Shown one piece after another: positions 31,704 through 44,100 of a stretch of 64,000 nt of DNA. The DNA is taken from positions 111,692,830 through 111,756,829 of the forward strand of contig OZ020268.1 of assembly GCA_963971225.1 (NCBI GenBank). The letters run 5' to 3'. Under the pieces are notes generated by a model, which worked only from the letters and a program-made list of their open reading frames with translations, was not told the DNA's origin and did not search any database. Position 1 is the stretch's first letter; each line of letters starts with the position of its first letter. This stretch comes from Melieria omissa (lineage: Eukaryota > Arthropoda > Insecta > Diptera > Ulidiidae). The position numbers were made by a program, and so were the translations under genes.

Positions 31704-32155
31704 TTTGGTGTTTTGTTGAAAATGCTCTTGTTTTCAAAAATCTTTAATTCAAAATTTTACTAAAGTCCGTCTCAGACAATCAGTTCACTTAAAATGTTGA
31801 TCAAACATTGAGCGGTTACCGTAGCAACATACACAGCTGTGGGGCTGTGTTCTCTAAAGCAACAAAAATAAAAAAAACTTTTATATGTTGTGGTTTTAAA
31901 CGAAAATAATATTATTTAATATTTAGTATTCACATAAGATCGACTAGAAGAAGTGACTAACTAACTAAGTAATTAACTTCTTTTTTTTAATAATCGGCAC
32001 AAATTTCAGTCTAAATATTTTCTTGAATTATACTCGTCTTTGTTGCATATTTTTTTAAACAAAATTAAACAATTGAGGTATAAAATATTGACCACAACTT
32101 TATCAAAAAATTGTACAGCACCCACGTAGGTTCATGGCAGGAGTGCATCAAATCC
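31704..32155. other. 5' flank of the KIAA0825-like gene
   Basis: The leader and promoter of the minus-strand gene should lie here. No TATA box is obvious. AT-rich with poly-T runs; no other feature seen. Confidence 0.4.
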
Positions 32156-32658
32156 TTAACCCTTTCGCTACAGGTTTTTATTTTTTATTGGGGAAAGTTA
32201 AAATTTTGAATTTTACGTTTTAGGCAACATTCCATAAGAAATTTTTCAATTTTTATATTCGGACCCTATGTTTTGAGTGTTTTTCTATGAGAGCAGCCAC
32301 ATCGTTGTGGCTGTAATAATTACTTAAACATAAAACTTTTTACGAATATTTCTTCATTTATTTCAGCTAAACTGTGAAAAAAGTATCTAAATTGAAAGAA
32401 AATGTAAAATTAAAAAGTTATCTAAAGTTTCCTGCTTCTTCTTCCTTTACTATGTCAATATATATCATTAAAAAACATGTATACTTCTCTTCTTTAAACT
32501 TTAATATTCAGTTTTTTCAGTTTTAATATTCAGTATTTTTCCTAAAGCTTCAAACTATTCTAAGGACCAACAAAAAATGTATTCTTGAAACCACAGAGAG
32601 TTCAGACGTCCACAAAGTAGCAATGTGCCATATGGCAACAAAATAGCGAAAGGGTTAA
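32156..32658. mobile_element. TTAA-bounded MITE, piggyBac-type ends (CCCTTTCGCTA subfamily, short copy)
   Basis: TTAA at 32,156-32,159 and 32,655-32,658, with ends CCCTTTCGCTACAGG and, inverted, CCCTTTCGCTATTTTG. It shares most of its length with 10,976-11,789 but lacks about 310 bases of the left-central part, including the CACCGTGCGAC repeat. That repeat may therefore be a later insertion into the longer copy. Confidence 0.75.
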
Positions 32659-34013
32659 TGAAAACCCTGTCCTCTAAATTGTCTTTAACTGACACTGTGC
32701 AGCCTCTGAAGTGATGCTTTTTCAATGAACTGACAGTTTGGAAAACTTATAAAGCATGCTGAAATCGTTTACAGCTTTAAAGACGTTTGAATAACTTTGC
32801 TTGGATCGTTTTGAAATGTTTCCCAGTAGTAATTTTGTTGTTATAAACTATATATTTTTGGCTAAAATTAGATTTATTTTTTAAAAAGTGCACCATTTCT
32901 ACTAAAATTATTTGCAACATTATTTTATAGTCCCACAGCCAAAAGAATAAAGACAGTAAAATGTTATTCTGGAAAGAACATTCAATAAAAGACAATTTCA
33001 AATATTACCTCTGTCACCGCCAATCAAAATCGAAATGACAATAAATAATACAAAATAATTTTAAGAAAAGAAAAATAATTTGTTTTTCATAATTCAATGT
33101 ATTCTTAATTTAAACTTTGTTATGATATCACACTTCTATTTCCATACACCCAAAATAAATTATCCAAATTAGGCCTTTTGCGGCCGCTAGAGTGGTGTTA
33201 AATAAATCTCTCTCAGTGACTCTCCACATATTTTGCAGCAAATACAGACTAACCTTGCCTCTGACCTACCCCTAACCTACTAAGACTGACCCCTAGATAA
33301 GCGCTTAAGACTCGTATTTATCTAAACATCTCAAAGTGACAATCCAATAGGGAATACCCCTCACAGCAATCTTCATATTACGATTGCAAAAGTGAATTAT
33401 GTGTGAATATGTACTTTCATGTTTGTGTATGTAAATAAAAACCTTAACAATAGTTTAATAAAGAGATGCAATTAACATACATCAAAATCTGTCACTCTTG
33501 CAAATCGCACACAACGCTTAAATTTTTACTCAACTCGCACACTTTCCGCAAGTACTCGCACATACCCGACGCTCGCTCAGACGAATGGTCACTCGCACTG
33601 CGAGAACACTCGCTCGCAACATCACTTTTGCGACTGATAAGCATGACTTGGCGGAGCAAAGTGAAAAACGAAAGTCAACCGAATCAGTTAGAGTTCAAAC
33701 GTAAAGACGGCTGGTGGAACAAAAAGTGTGCTGGGTCTTGAGTTTTTTCATCGGTTTATTTATTTCGAGGGCAAACTGTGAATTTTCGGTGTAAGTATTG
33801 TGAGGGCGGCTGGGCCCTAGACTCGTTGTCGCGCGGTCGCGCCAGTTCTATATTAGTTTCTATACATTGTACGTGTTCAATTAGTGGCATCGGTCGCTGA
33901 CTGCTTTTATGCGACTTTAGCTAAATGTGGCTCTGGATAGAGATACATTTTTCGCATTTTTGTTTTTCTCTTTTTCGTTATCACTTGTCGCACTCGGCAA
34001 GTAGAGCGAACGC
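32659..34013. other. Intergenic, no gene seen
   Basis: AT-rich DNA. A strong splice-donor match (cggt|gtaagtatt) stands at 33,790/33,791 on the plus strand and could end a non-coding first exon for Aldh7A1. The 91-codon frame at 33,466-33,741 has no domain character. Confidence 0.4.
33655..33760 (+). repeat. Diverged duplicate segment, copy 1 (TCAGTT-type start)
   Basis: The words 'aatcagttagagttcaaacg', 'ggctggtggaac' and a downstream 'gagt' appear again in the same order at 35,150-35,240, about 1.48 kb away. The segment has an insect initiator-like TCAGTT followed about 30 bases later by a GGTGGA/GGAAC word. It could be part of a duplicated promoter or a transposon remnant. Confidence 0.5.
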
Positions 34014-34050
34014 TATAAAACAGGGAGGCGCGCACAGATTAGTAATTTTC
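34014..34050 (+). promoter_or_regulatory. Candidate TATA-box core promoter
   Basis: TATAAAA at 34,014-34,020 in a GC-richer setting (cgaacgctataaaacaggga) is followed by a pyrimidine/A start region about 30 bases on (cacagattagt). No coding exon follows immediately. The nearest plus-strand gene is Aldh7A1, whose start codon is preceded by a splice acceptor at 36,134, so this could drive one of its leader exons, or a non-coding RNA. Confidence 0.4.
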
Positions 34051-34587
34051 GAGTTGCTATTTGCTGATAAGATTGTTTACGAGTTCGCATAGCGCCGAAG
34101 TACTTGAAGTATTTTGAAAAACTCAGATGTGGTCGCTGCTGATTTTCGATATCTTCCAGTAATAAATTTTCTCAAATTTTGATAACGCCACCCAATCAAT
34201 CAATGAGATGTTGAAGTCTTTGACGATCACCGAAAGCTGCTACTGGGAATATACAAAATAATTATGAAGTTTTCCAAAACAAAAGCAAAAAGCAGAATTT
34301 TTGCTTTTATGCAGTTTTTGTAATCATTGGCGGCCTTTTTAAGAAGAATCGTAAACACTACAATTTAGTATTTTACTGAGAACGTGTAGGTACTGAATCG
34401 TATAACGTGTTAACAATTGTTATCAGCGAAAACTTTTTATCACAAAAAACATAAAATAATAGGCTATACTCATGTATGTGTTGGATTAGAGTTTTGTCTG
34501 TAATTTACAGTTTGGTCTCAAAATAAACATTTAAATAATAAATAAATAATAAATAAACATTTAATAAAATTTAATAAACATTTGGAA

Positions 34588-34632
34588 GAATGTATAATAT
34601 ATATATAATAATATATATATAATATATATAAG
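34588..34632. repeat. AT-rich microsatellite
   Basis: About 45 bases of alternating tata/ataata words. Confidence 0.85.
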
Positions 34633-35144
34633 ATAATATTTTAAACGCCCATTGTTTTCTACAACAAATAAAGGCAGCGCCCTAAGTTGCCTTCTGACAT
34701 TATACAGCGGCCATTTTGTATTTCTGTCATTGATGATTTTTGCATTTTTTTTTCATTAAGCAGGAGCTGAGCAACGAATGTACTCTTTATGAAAGATAAT
34801 GCAGATAACTCATTCTTCAAGGTGCATCTCTGCACAAATACTTTCTTTCTTTTGATTCAGCACAGAAATTCCAGAAAACCTTAGCGAGATAAAAAACCTT
34901 TTGAGACAGAATATTTAACTTTATATAAATTTTTTTTTGGTTGAAGACCATAAAGCAACAATACTATAAAAAACTTTAAGTTAATTCAATTAAATTCAAT
35001 TTAGTCAACACTTCAATAAAAGTGCAACAGTGCCGGCTTGATTACTGCATCATGAGTGCTCACATTTGACGTCACTAATACACAGCAACGCCCTGTGCAC
35101 TGATAAGCACTGTACGGACCGAATGATAAGACTAACTGTTTGTA

Positions 35145-35245
35145 AAAAACAAAAATCAACCAAATCAGTTGAAACCAAACGTTAAGCCGGCCGGTGGAAC
35201 GAAAGATGTGGTTCCAGCTTTGAGTGGTTTGCGTTTGTGATATTT
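35145..35245 (+). repeat. Diverged duplicate segment, copy 2
   Basis: Partner of 33,655-33,760: 'aatcagttgaaaccaaacg' then 'ggccggtggaacg' then 'gagtggtt'. The order and spacing are the same as in copy 1, with about 75 per cent identity by eye in the core. Confidence 0.5.
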
Positions 35246-36148
35246 GTGTGTGACATTTAACAAACTGTAAATCTTTAGCCTCTCTTAGCAGATCAACCAA
35301 CTTTGACTTTTATTAACTGAATAATTCACCTAAGCTTCAACGTATTCAATAACTTTATCAGCACAGTGGAATTCTAAAAGCAGTACTAATTCTGAGCATC
35401 ATCACTGCACACATTCTGCATCACATTCTGACTTCTAACTTTAAATCAATGAAAAATACTTAGGTTATGTTTGCTAAGGTTGGGTTATGGTGATAGCTGA
35501 AGATGTGTAGCTCACGGTCCAAAACTTATCCGTTATTTTTCCATTGATAAGAGTACCGTTTGAACTATCTTATTATTCCTACTTTCCCACTTTTCCTCCC
35601 GTTAGTTAGGAAAGAACGATCCAGGTTAATATGTGACTGTCCGAAAGATTTACATAAAATAATATTAAATAGTAAAAACAAGTTTTTAGCCTTTAAATAA
35701 TAAATTCTTTACTCCACATTGAAGATTAGCTTCGGTTCGGCTCAAGGTTCGTTTAGGTTAGATTATTAATGTTATGAAATCTCGATTTCCCAATTCAGAT
35801 TCATTACCACTTTTTTAGTAACTTGTTAGGATATGTTACAGACTCGTTCACATATATTAAGATATATAAATTTTATTGAATTTAAGTTTTAAAACAATCA
35901 AAAGTTACACTTTGTTCTAATCCTTAAACTGAGATTTTTGAGAGTGGCCTTAGGGACAGTAATGTAAAGTAATACGAACTGCAATATTAGACGACATACT
36001 TATTGTTTTAATCTAAATGGATTTTGTTATAATGTTGCTGTGACCATATAGCCTCATCAAATGGTTGAATGAGGTTATAATTTTTGGCAAATTGGCTACG
36101 AAATTAATCCAAAACTTGTGCTTATCTTTACAATAGCTCAACATCAAC

Positions 36149-37943
36149 ATGGCTCAGCTGCGCCTCGTATCTGGACTCTTTAAGAGTTTATCGCTCCAAT
36201 CCACGGCACGGCCCGCAACAGCGGCTGCTTTTCACTTCAGTTCACGTGCCAACTCCAGTAGCTATCTTATCGACTCGTCAGAGTATTCCTTCCTCAAGGA
36301 CGTGGGCATCGAACGCGAAAACCCCGGCGTCTACAATGGCTCGTGGAAGGGCTCTGGTGCCTCTGTAACCTCCATAGATCCCGGCACAGGCAAACCTATT
36401 GCTAGCGTGCGCATGGGCAATGTGCAGGAAATGGAGGAAGCCATACGCGTTGGCAACGAGGCGTATAAGGAATGGCGTCAGGTGCCCGCGCCAGTGCGCG
36501 GCGAAATCGTACGCCAGATCGGCGACGAACTGCGCAAATACAAAGAGCCGCTCGGCAAGCTGGTTAGCCTCGAGGTGGGCAAGACGTACACCGAGGGCCT
36601 GGGCGAGGTGCAGGAATTCATTGACATCTGCGATTATGCAGTCGGCCTGTCGCGCATCTACTCAGGCCAAATGATAAACTCTGAGCGTGCGCAGCACACC
36701 ATATTGGAGGCGTGGCGGCCGCTGGGATTGGTTGGCGTCATATCGGCGTATAATTTCCCCAATGCGGTTTTCGGCTGGAATGCGTCCATTGCGCTGGTAT
36801 TTACTTTGTCCAAATAAGATTTCCTTGTCTCTACTAAATTGAACTCTTGATCCCGCCAGACTGTTGGCAACAGCGTGGTGTGGAAAGGTGCGCCCAGCAC
36901 ATCGCTGATTGCGGTGGCTACAACAAAGGTTATCAACAACGTACTGAAGCGCAACAGCCTGCCACCCATTGTCACACTTTGCCAAGGCGGCGCTGACGTG
37001 GGCCAGACTCTGGTGTCCGATAATCGTGTGAAGCTCGTCTCGTTTACCGGCAGCTGCAAGACGGGACGCGAGGTCGGCGTGGAGGTGCAGCGACGCTTCG
37101 GCAAGTCCATACTGGAGCTAGGCGGCAACAATGCACTCATCGTCGACGCCGACGCCAATGTGAAGATGGCCGTGGACGCAGCGCTCTTCGGCTGCATCGG
37201 CACAACAGGCCAACGTTGCACCAGCACGCGACGCATCATCGTTCACGAAAAGTTGTACGACAAATTCGTTCAGGATTTGGCCGCCAAATATAAGCAGGTA
37301 GGATTTTACTAAGTTTAGCCAAACAAATTAATTGTCCAATTAAGTAAACCATTCATCAATGAAACCACCTTGTTTGCAGTTACTTCCAAAAGTGGGACAT
37401 CAACTGGATCCGAACACAGTGGTTGGACCTTTACACTCACAGCAAAATGTTGACAGCTACAAGGCCACCATTGCCGAAGCCATTTCTCTAGGCGGTAAAG
37501 TGGTCATCGGTGGCAAAGCCATCAATCGCGAGGGCTTTTTTGTGGAGCCAACCATTATCACCGGCCTGCCACACGACTCGCCGGTGGTGCACCGCGAGAC
37601 ATTTGCACCCATCGTTTATCTGCTAAAAAGCAAATCGCTGGAAGAGGCCATCGAATGGAACAACGAAGTGGACCAGGGTCTCTCCTCGTCAATCTTTACC
37701 GAAGACATGTCGAAAGCATTTAAATGGATTGGAGCGCAAGGATCCGACTGTGGCGTTGTGAATGTAAACACCAGCACAAACGGTGCGGAAATTGGTGGCG
37801 CTTTCGGTGGCGAAAAGCACACCGGCGGTGGACGCGAGTCCGGTTCCGATGCCTGGAAGCAGTACTGCAAGCGTGCCACCATAACGGTCAACCACTCGGG
37901 TGAGCTGGCATGCGCGCAAGGTGTAGTTTTCAATGTGGATTAA
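36149..37943 (+). CDS. Aldh7A1: Alpha-aminoadipic semialdehyde dehydrogenase (antiquitin)
   Basis: Three exons, 36,149-36,796, 36,860-37,297 and 37,380-37,943, all phase 0, give 549 residues, close to the 539 of the human enzyme. The first 35 or so residues are rich in Arg, Ser and Ala without acidic residues, as in a mitochondrial presequence. The NAD-dependent aldehyde dehydrogenase fold is clear: the catalytic base Glu302 in ELGGNNA and the nucleophile Cys336 in GQRCT, plus [19 protein letters not shown] near the end. Family knowledge: it oxidises aminoadipic semialdehyde in lysine breakdown and betaine aldehyde. The in-frame stop at about 36,815 belongs to intron 1 (63 bases). A splice acceptor 15 bases before the ATG implies a non-coding first exon. 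Confidence 0.95.
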
Positions 37944-38024
37944 ACGTACCAAAAGGGGAATCTTTCCCAGATTCACTTGAATTTATGCAAATTAGAATTA
38001 AAAACTTTTACTGTCCCCTATTAC

Positions 38025-38030
38025 AATAAA
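38025..38030 (+). terminator. Poly(A) signal of Aldh7A1
   Basis: AATAAA 82 bases after the stop codon. It lies only 24 bases from the end of the convergent METTL5 coding region, so the two 3' ends almost certainly overlap. Confidence 0.7.
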
Positions 38031-38053
38031 ATGTACATACTATATTTTTTAAA

Positions 38054-38901
<848 letters not shown>

Positions 38902-38935
38902 CTACAGAAATATTGCGAACTTGGGAATACGACGT

Positions 38936-39420
38936 TTACTTGGCCGCGTGATTGGGCGGTAACGGTTCCAGACGTGGCAGAACCGGTATGAATGTATTTC
39001 CGTAGTACGAGTCCTGTGGTATGAAGAAACCCAACGTGGTGGAGCTTGTTGGATTAAAGGCGGAGCGCGGTGCCGTGGCCACGGCGCCACCCTGCGAGAA
39101 CTCTGACGGCTGTACCAGCAGTTGGGTTGTGGGCATCTGTTGGCAAACGAATTCAAATTCAAATGAAAATCATTTTCAACTAAGTTATTTCAACAAAACA
39201 ATTACATATAACACCTGATTGATAGCGGCCGTAGTGAGGCCAGTGCTCAGGCCGGGAAGACTGCCCTTTTGCAGAAGTTGCTTTTTCAGCTGCAGGTCCT
39301 CGAGTATTTTGCGATTGGTTTCTGTTTTCGTAAACAGGACAGTTTACTTAAGAAAATCCAACGGGGATGAACGCACGAAAACTAACCTTGCTGGGCACCC
39401 AGAGTAGGAAAAGCAGCCAT
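38936..39420 (-). CDS. SOSS-C: SOSS complex subunit C (INIP homologue)
   Basis: Three minus-strand exons, 39,387-39,420, 39,215-39,321 and 38,936-39,136, give 113 residues. The N-terminus [11 protein letters not shown] leads into [17 protein letters not shown], an amphipathic helix. The C-terminal block [19 protein letters not shown] and [10 protein letters not shown] is the conserved signature of this family. Family knowledge: SOSS-C joins SOSS-A (Integrator subunit 3) and the single-strand DNA-binding protein SOSS-B to sense DNA damage. It appears to share its transcription direction, and perhaps its promoter, with METTL5 directly downstream. Confidence 0.92.
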
Positions 39421-41178
39421 TAAATGCTCTAAATATTAAACGCTTGTTTGGAAAAACGAGGTCACGCTCTACTCCAGCTGATACTTTGGAACGAATTCTT
39501 ACTTCGTAATTGCGACGCTATCGTGAATGACTCGGAAAAGTCCAGTACCAGTGCTGCCGCTTCATCACCAAACCTTGAGTTTCTACTTCTTAACTTTAAC
39601 TTTTTCCAATTTATTGTGATGACTTAAATACTTGTTTCACACTTTTCCTATTTCAAAAGCTGCTTCGAATAAAGTATTGAAATGTATGACAAATTATATT
39701 TTATACTTATTTATACAAAACGTAATCAGCCACCTGATCTCAGCTTAAATATTGAAATAGAAGAATGGATTTGTAAGTTTCGAACCTCCGAAAAGGTTAA
39801 AAGAAATCACTTTACACTTTTACTAAAACTAACCGTCCAGTACATTTAGTATTCACCGAAAATATTTGCTTATCTAATAATAAAGAAATTAATTACATTG
39901 TACCACATGCTTTACATTGCTCACTTATAACTAAGATTATTTTTATCGACACGAAAACTCTAAAACAAGAAATATTACAAACAAATGAACAACGTCCATC
40001 ATTCGATATTGAAAGATGTGCTTTTAATTGACAGACAGTGACAGACAATTATTGCAAAATTATAGTTGCGAGCATTCAATTATTCGAACTAGAAACATTA
40101 TTTTTATTTAATATCTTTTACAAAAAATCTGAGTAGTATATAAAAAAATGTAAATTCAAAAGGTTATTTCATTTTGCCCACGGAGAATTATTTCGTTATT
40201 AATAAATATTTTGGTGCTACTTACATTAATTTATAGTGGTCAAAGGTTCTAGTCTTGTCAAACGCATGTATTCTCAATTAGAACAATTTAAACTTCAAAA
40301 CGAATCAAACTTAAGAAAAACTACATTCAACTTATTTTCAAATTATCCACTTTATTCACGGTTGTCCATGTTTGTGTATAAGTCGTTCTTACGAATTAAT
40401 TTTTAGTCATAAAAAACATGTTTATAAATCTTGATAGTTTAGATTTTCTGACTTTTTAAATTGACATCACTAGTGCGACCAAGAGTGCGCAATAGCTAAA
40501 GGAAAGACTCAAAGGCAAAGCAAAACGTCAAACTGCATTGAATGGAAAATCGTAGAAGTGCAGAAATTTGGAAAATAATTGCTGGTGTAGTGAAAACCTA
40601 CCACAATTTTGTGGAAAATCAGGAAATTCGAAAGTGCCTTTAGTATTTTTTTAAATCAAAACAAAACTCGAGCAGAGAAAATCATTTCAATAGAAAAAAA
40701 TTGCAAATTTATTATGAAAACTGGCAAGAGGGAGGAAGTTTTGGGTTGTCAATGCGTTTGAGCGGTCAGATTCTCCTGCAGTGGTCACGGTGCCCTTGAA
40801 AATTGTCGGTTGATTTAAATTCCAGTGGAAAACCAATACAGGCATTTGAAAAATCGAAAATTAATAACAAACAAAGAAACAAAAAGTTCATAACCCCAAA
40901 GCAACGACGACTTGGTGCAGTGATTGATAAGAAGCGAAAGGCCAAAACAGAAAAGTGAAAGCAAAACCTCAATAGTGCAGGCCACACGAAAAGAACACGC
41001 ACAGCGCGCAACAAAGAACGGAGAACAATAACAAGGGCTCCGTAAGCGGCTGAACATTCTAGAAAAGAAGACAACGAATTGCCACAGCGTTCTTGCATGG
41101 TAAATAGGAACACCAGCAGTCGGGCTACCAGCGACGGACAGGGCATCCCCACCCCAAACAGAAACATTGGTCACCACC
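39421..41178. other. Divergent promoter region between SOSS-C and Herc4
   Basis: Non-coding, AT-rich. The SOSS-C leader should occupy the left edge and the Herc4 leader the right part (about 40,500-41,178, where base composition becomes less AT-rich). No TATA box stands out, in keeping with housekeeping promoters. Frames on the minus strand at 40,766-41,186 are poly-Phe/Leu shadows of A-rich leader DNA. Confidence 0.5.
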
Positions 41179-44100
41179 ATGGCCATCTACTGTTGGGGCA
41201 ACACAGAACACGGCGAACTGGGCCTAGGCGGTATCGAAGATGAGCAGGTCAGGCCATCAGCGCGCCGGCGCGGCGTGCTGTTTCGAATCGAACTGATTGG
41301 TTTAATTTGCAGATTTTGACGCCGCGCAAAATGCCGTGGAACCCGGAGGCCCACGTCATTCAGGTGGCGTGTGGGCGCTGGCACACGCTCTTCCTCACCG
41401 CCGATGGAAAGGTGTACTCCTGCGGCAACAACGACAATGGTCAGCTGGGCCAAGAGCTGGCAACGAAAAGGCCACGTATGTCGATGTTTAGTATGTACTG
41501 AATCTCATACGCTCCAATAACATTCATTCATGCTTTCCGTTCTCGTTGGCTTAGTCATTGAGTAACTTTTCAATTGCGGTCCCACGGGCTTTATGTGCTT
41601 CCATGCTCCGCTTCAGTAATACATATGCCAGGTCGATGTTATTACCCTATCTGGAAATGGAGTGAACTTAAGTTACTTTTTTGCGCAATGCTGGATCAGC
41701 GGTTCTTTCCTGGGAGAACAGCTAAATTTGTGTGATGAAATGCCTTCAGATTTCAATCAGTTTTTTCGAGCATTGTCTATAAGCAAAACAAACGACAATG
41801 CCGTAGAAGACTGCAGACATTTTTTTAATCTCGGATGATGTTGAGACCACTAAAAAGTGGGAGCATGAAATCAACACAAAATAATTTTTTTTTTTTTTGG
41901 GGTGACAGGAGCATTGTGGATCCATATGCGTGTGAAGTATTTTAAATCGATCAGTATTTCGAATAACCGGTTGCAAATTCGAACGTACTCGAAAATTCAA
42001 AGCACAATTCAAATTGTAGGAATTCACTCCACAAATGGTTTCTTATTCAAAGGAAAGAGGTCTGAATTGTCGTTCAACGTTTAAATAAGCTGGTATAAGC
42101 TATTTAAACAGGCCGAATTGCTACTGGATTACATAACATTTAAAAGATTTTGCTTTAATAAGCCCAATATCCCATAGAAAAATCAAGTTTCAACCAAAAA
42201 GTCAAAATTTCTGCAAATATCGTATTCAAACCCGTAGGTACTGATTTTTTTAGCATCAAACTAACAACCAGTGGTTGAGTTTTGAAATTGTTTATGTAAC
42301 TCAGTACGAACTTTGTTTGTTGCTATTTAAAGGCGGAGTCACAATTTGAAATCTTAAGTCAATGCGAAAAACAAAAACGCCATTGAGTGAGGATTTTAAT
42401 TGTTAACATTTTGTTATAATTACCGTTCATTCTTAGTGACATTCTTAGTAGATTTTTCGTTTTGTTGCCGTTCAGCACGCCGCAATTAGCCAATTTCAAT
42501 ATACAAATACTTGATGTTTCAGAACTGATCAGCGATCTGGAGAATTGTGTCATCACGAAAATCAGCTGCGGCGCACGCCACTCGTTGGCGCTCAGCGAAT
42601 GGGGTCAATTGTACAGCTGGGGACACAACGATTACGGTCAGCTAGGCTTGTCTGATGTCATAGATATTGTGCGATCGCCAAAAATCATCAAAAAGCTGGC
42701 CTCTGTCACTGTGATACAGGTAGCAAATGGCAACAACCACTGTCTGGCGCTCACCAATTGTAAGTTAACACAAGTGTACAACCAGAAAAGGACTGTGCTG
42801 TTATTGTTTGAGTCACAAAGTCGAATTTTTTCGAAACTACAAATCATAATCGATTTCCAATTCACTTCCACATAATCACTGTTTTAGATTGTAGATACTC
42901 TATCTCGGCTGACTCATTTCGATAGCGACCAGTCCTTAATTATGAAAAACGCGCTTCGTTACTTAATCAAGTCTGTTTTTATTGCTAGGCGGTGCCTTGT
43001 ATGCTTGGGGCTCGAACATTTTCGGACAGCTGGGCCTGTCGCCGCCCACTGAATTGGTGCACTGCACATATCCACGTGTGGTCGAGTCATTGCTAGGCAT
43101 TCCCATTGCGTACATCGCCTGCGGCGGCAATCACTCGTTTGTGATATCGAAGTCGGGCGCCGTGTTCGGCTGGGGGCGCAACAACTGCGGGCAGCTGGGC
43201 CTCAACGACGATACGAATCGCTGGTATCCAACGCAGCTGAAGACGCTTCGCAGCCTGTGCGTGCGCTACATCTCCTGCGGTGACGAGTTCTCCGTCTTCC
43301 TAACAAATGACGGCGGCGTGTTTACCTGTGGCTCGGGTACCTATGGCCAGCTTGGCCACGGCACAAATGCAAACGAGGTGCTGCCACGCAAGGTGTCCGA
43401 ACTGATGGGCAGCACCATCACGCAGGTGGCGTGCGGCATGCGGCATACGCTGGCGCTGGTGCCGTCGCGTGGGCGCGTCTACGGCTTCGGTTTGGGCTGT
43501 TCCGGGCAATTGGGCACCCGCATCATTAACAATTCCACGCTGCCGCAGGTCGTCATCGGTCCATGGGTAGGTGTCTGACTTTCACTTCTAAACGGCTGAT
43601 CTTAGTTCTTGTCTGTTGAAGGTGTCGCCCAGCGGCTCAGCTCTAATTCAGATGGACGAGAAGGGACGCTTGGACGCTTCGGTTATTATCAGGCAGATAT
43701 TCTCTGGTGGCGATCACTCACTCGTCACCACCACCTACTTTACAGATCGGATACCGGCAGTGGATTGTCGAATCTACGAGTGTGTAGTCTGCCACTAGCT
43801 GGAATTGTCTGACTTTACGTTCGTACGTTTGTTGCAGGTCGAGAACGCAGATTTTACGACTTTCGCTGGAGCTAGCCAGACAGTGTGCACTGGTAGAGCA
43901 CGATGATTCCATTGACATGGACTTGTTGACGACAGTTGAGTTGGTTTTTAAGAGCCAAGCGTGTTTGAATGGCTCCTTCCTGTTGCAAGACGATAAACAC
44001 TTCTGCTGCACGTCGCGGCATCATGGCGTCGACCTAAAGGAGGCAACGGCTGCATTCGATTACCTACGCAAGATTGAAAATGAAAGCTTAAAACACATTG

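Larger units (their letters stand above)
34051..36148. other. Intergenic / probable 5' leader region of Aldh7A1
   Basis: Non-coding. It holds an AT microsatellite (34,588-34,632) and the second copy of the duplicated segment at 35,145-35,245. A splice acceptor (atctttacaatag) 15 bases before the Aldh7A1 ATG shows that a leader exon must lie somewhere upstream. Confidence 0.5.

Noticed and set aside
36797..36859. In-frame stop early in Aldh7A1
   Set aside because: It lies within a 63-base GT/AG intron; splicing gives the expected [16 protein letters not shown] continuity.
36658..37239. 193-codon minus-strand frame
   Set aside because: Antisense of Aldh7A1 exons, crossing its intron 1; no independent support.
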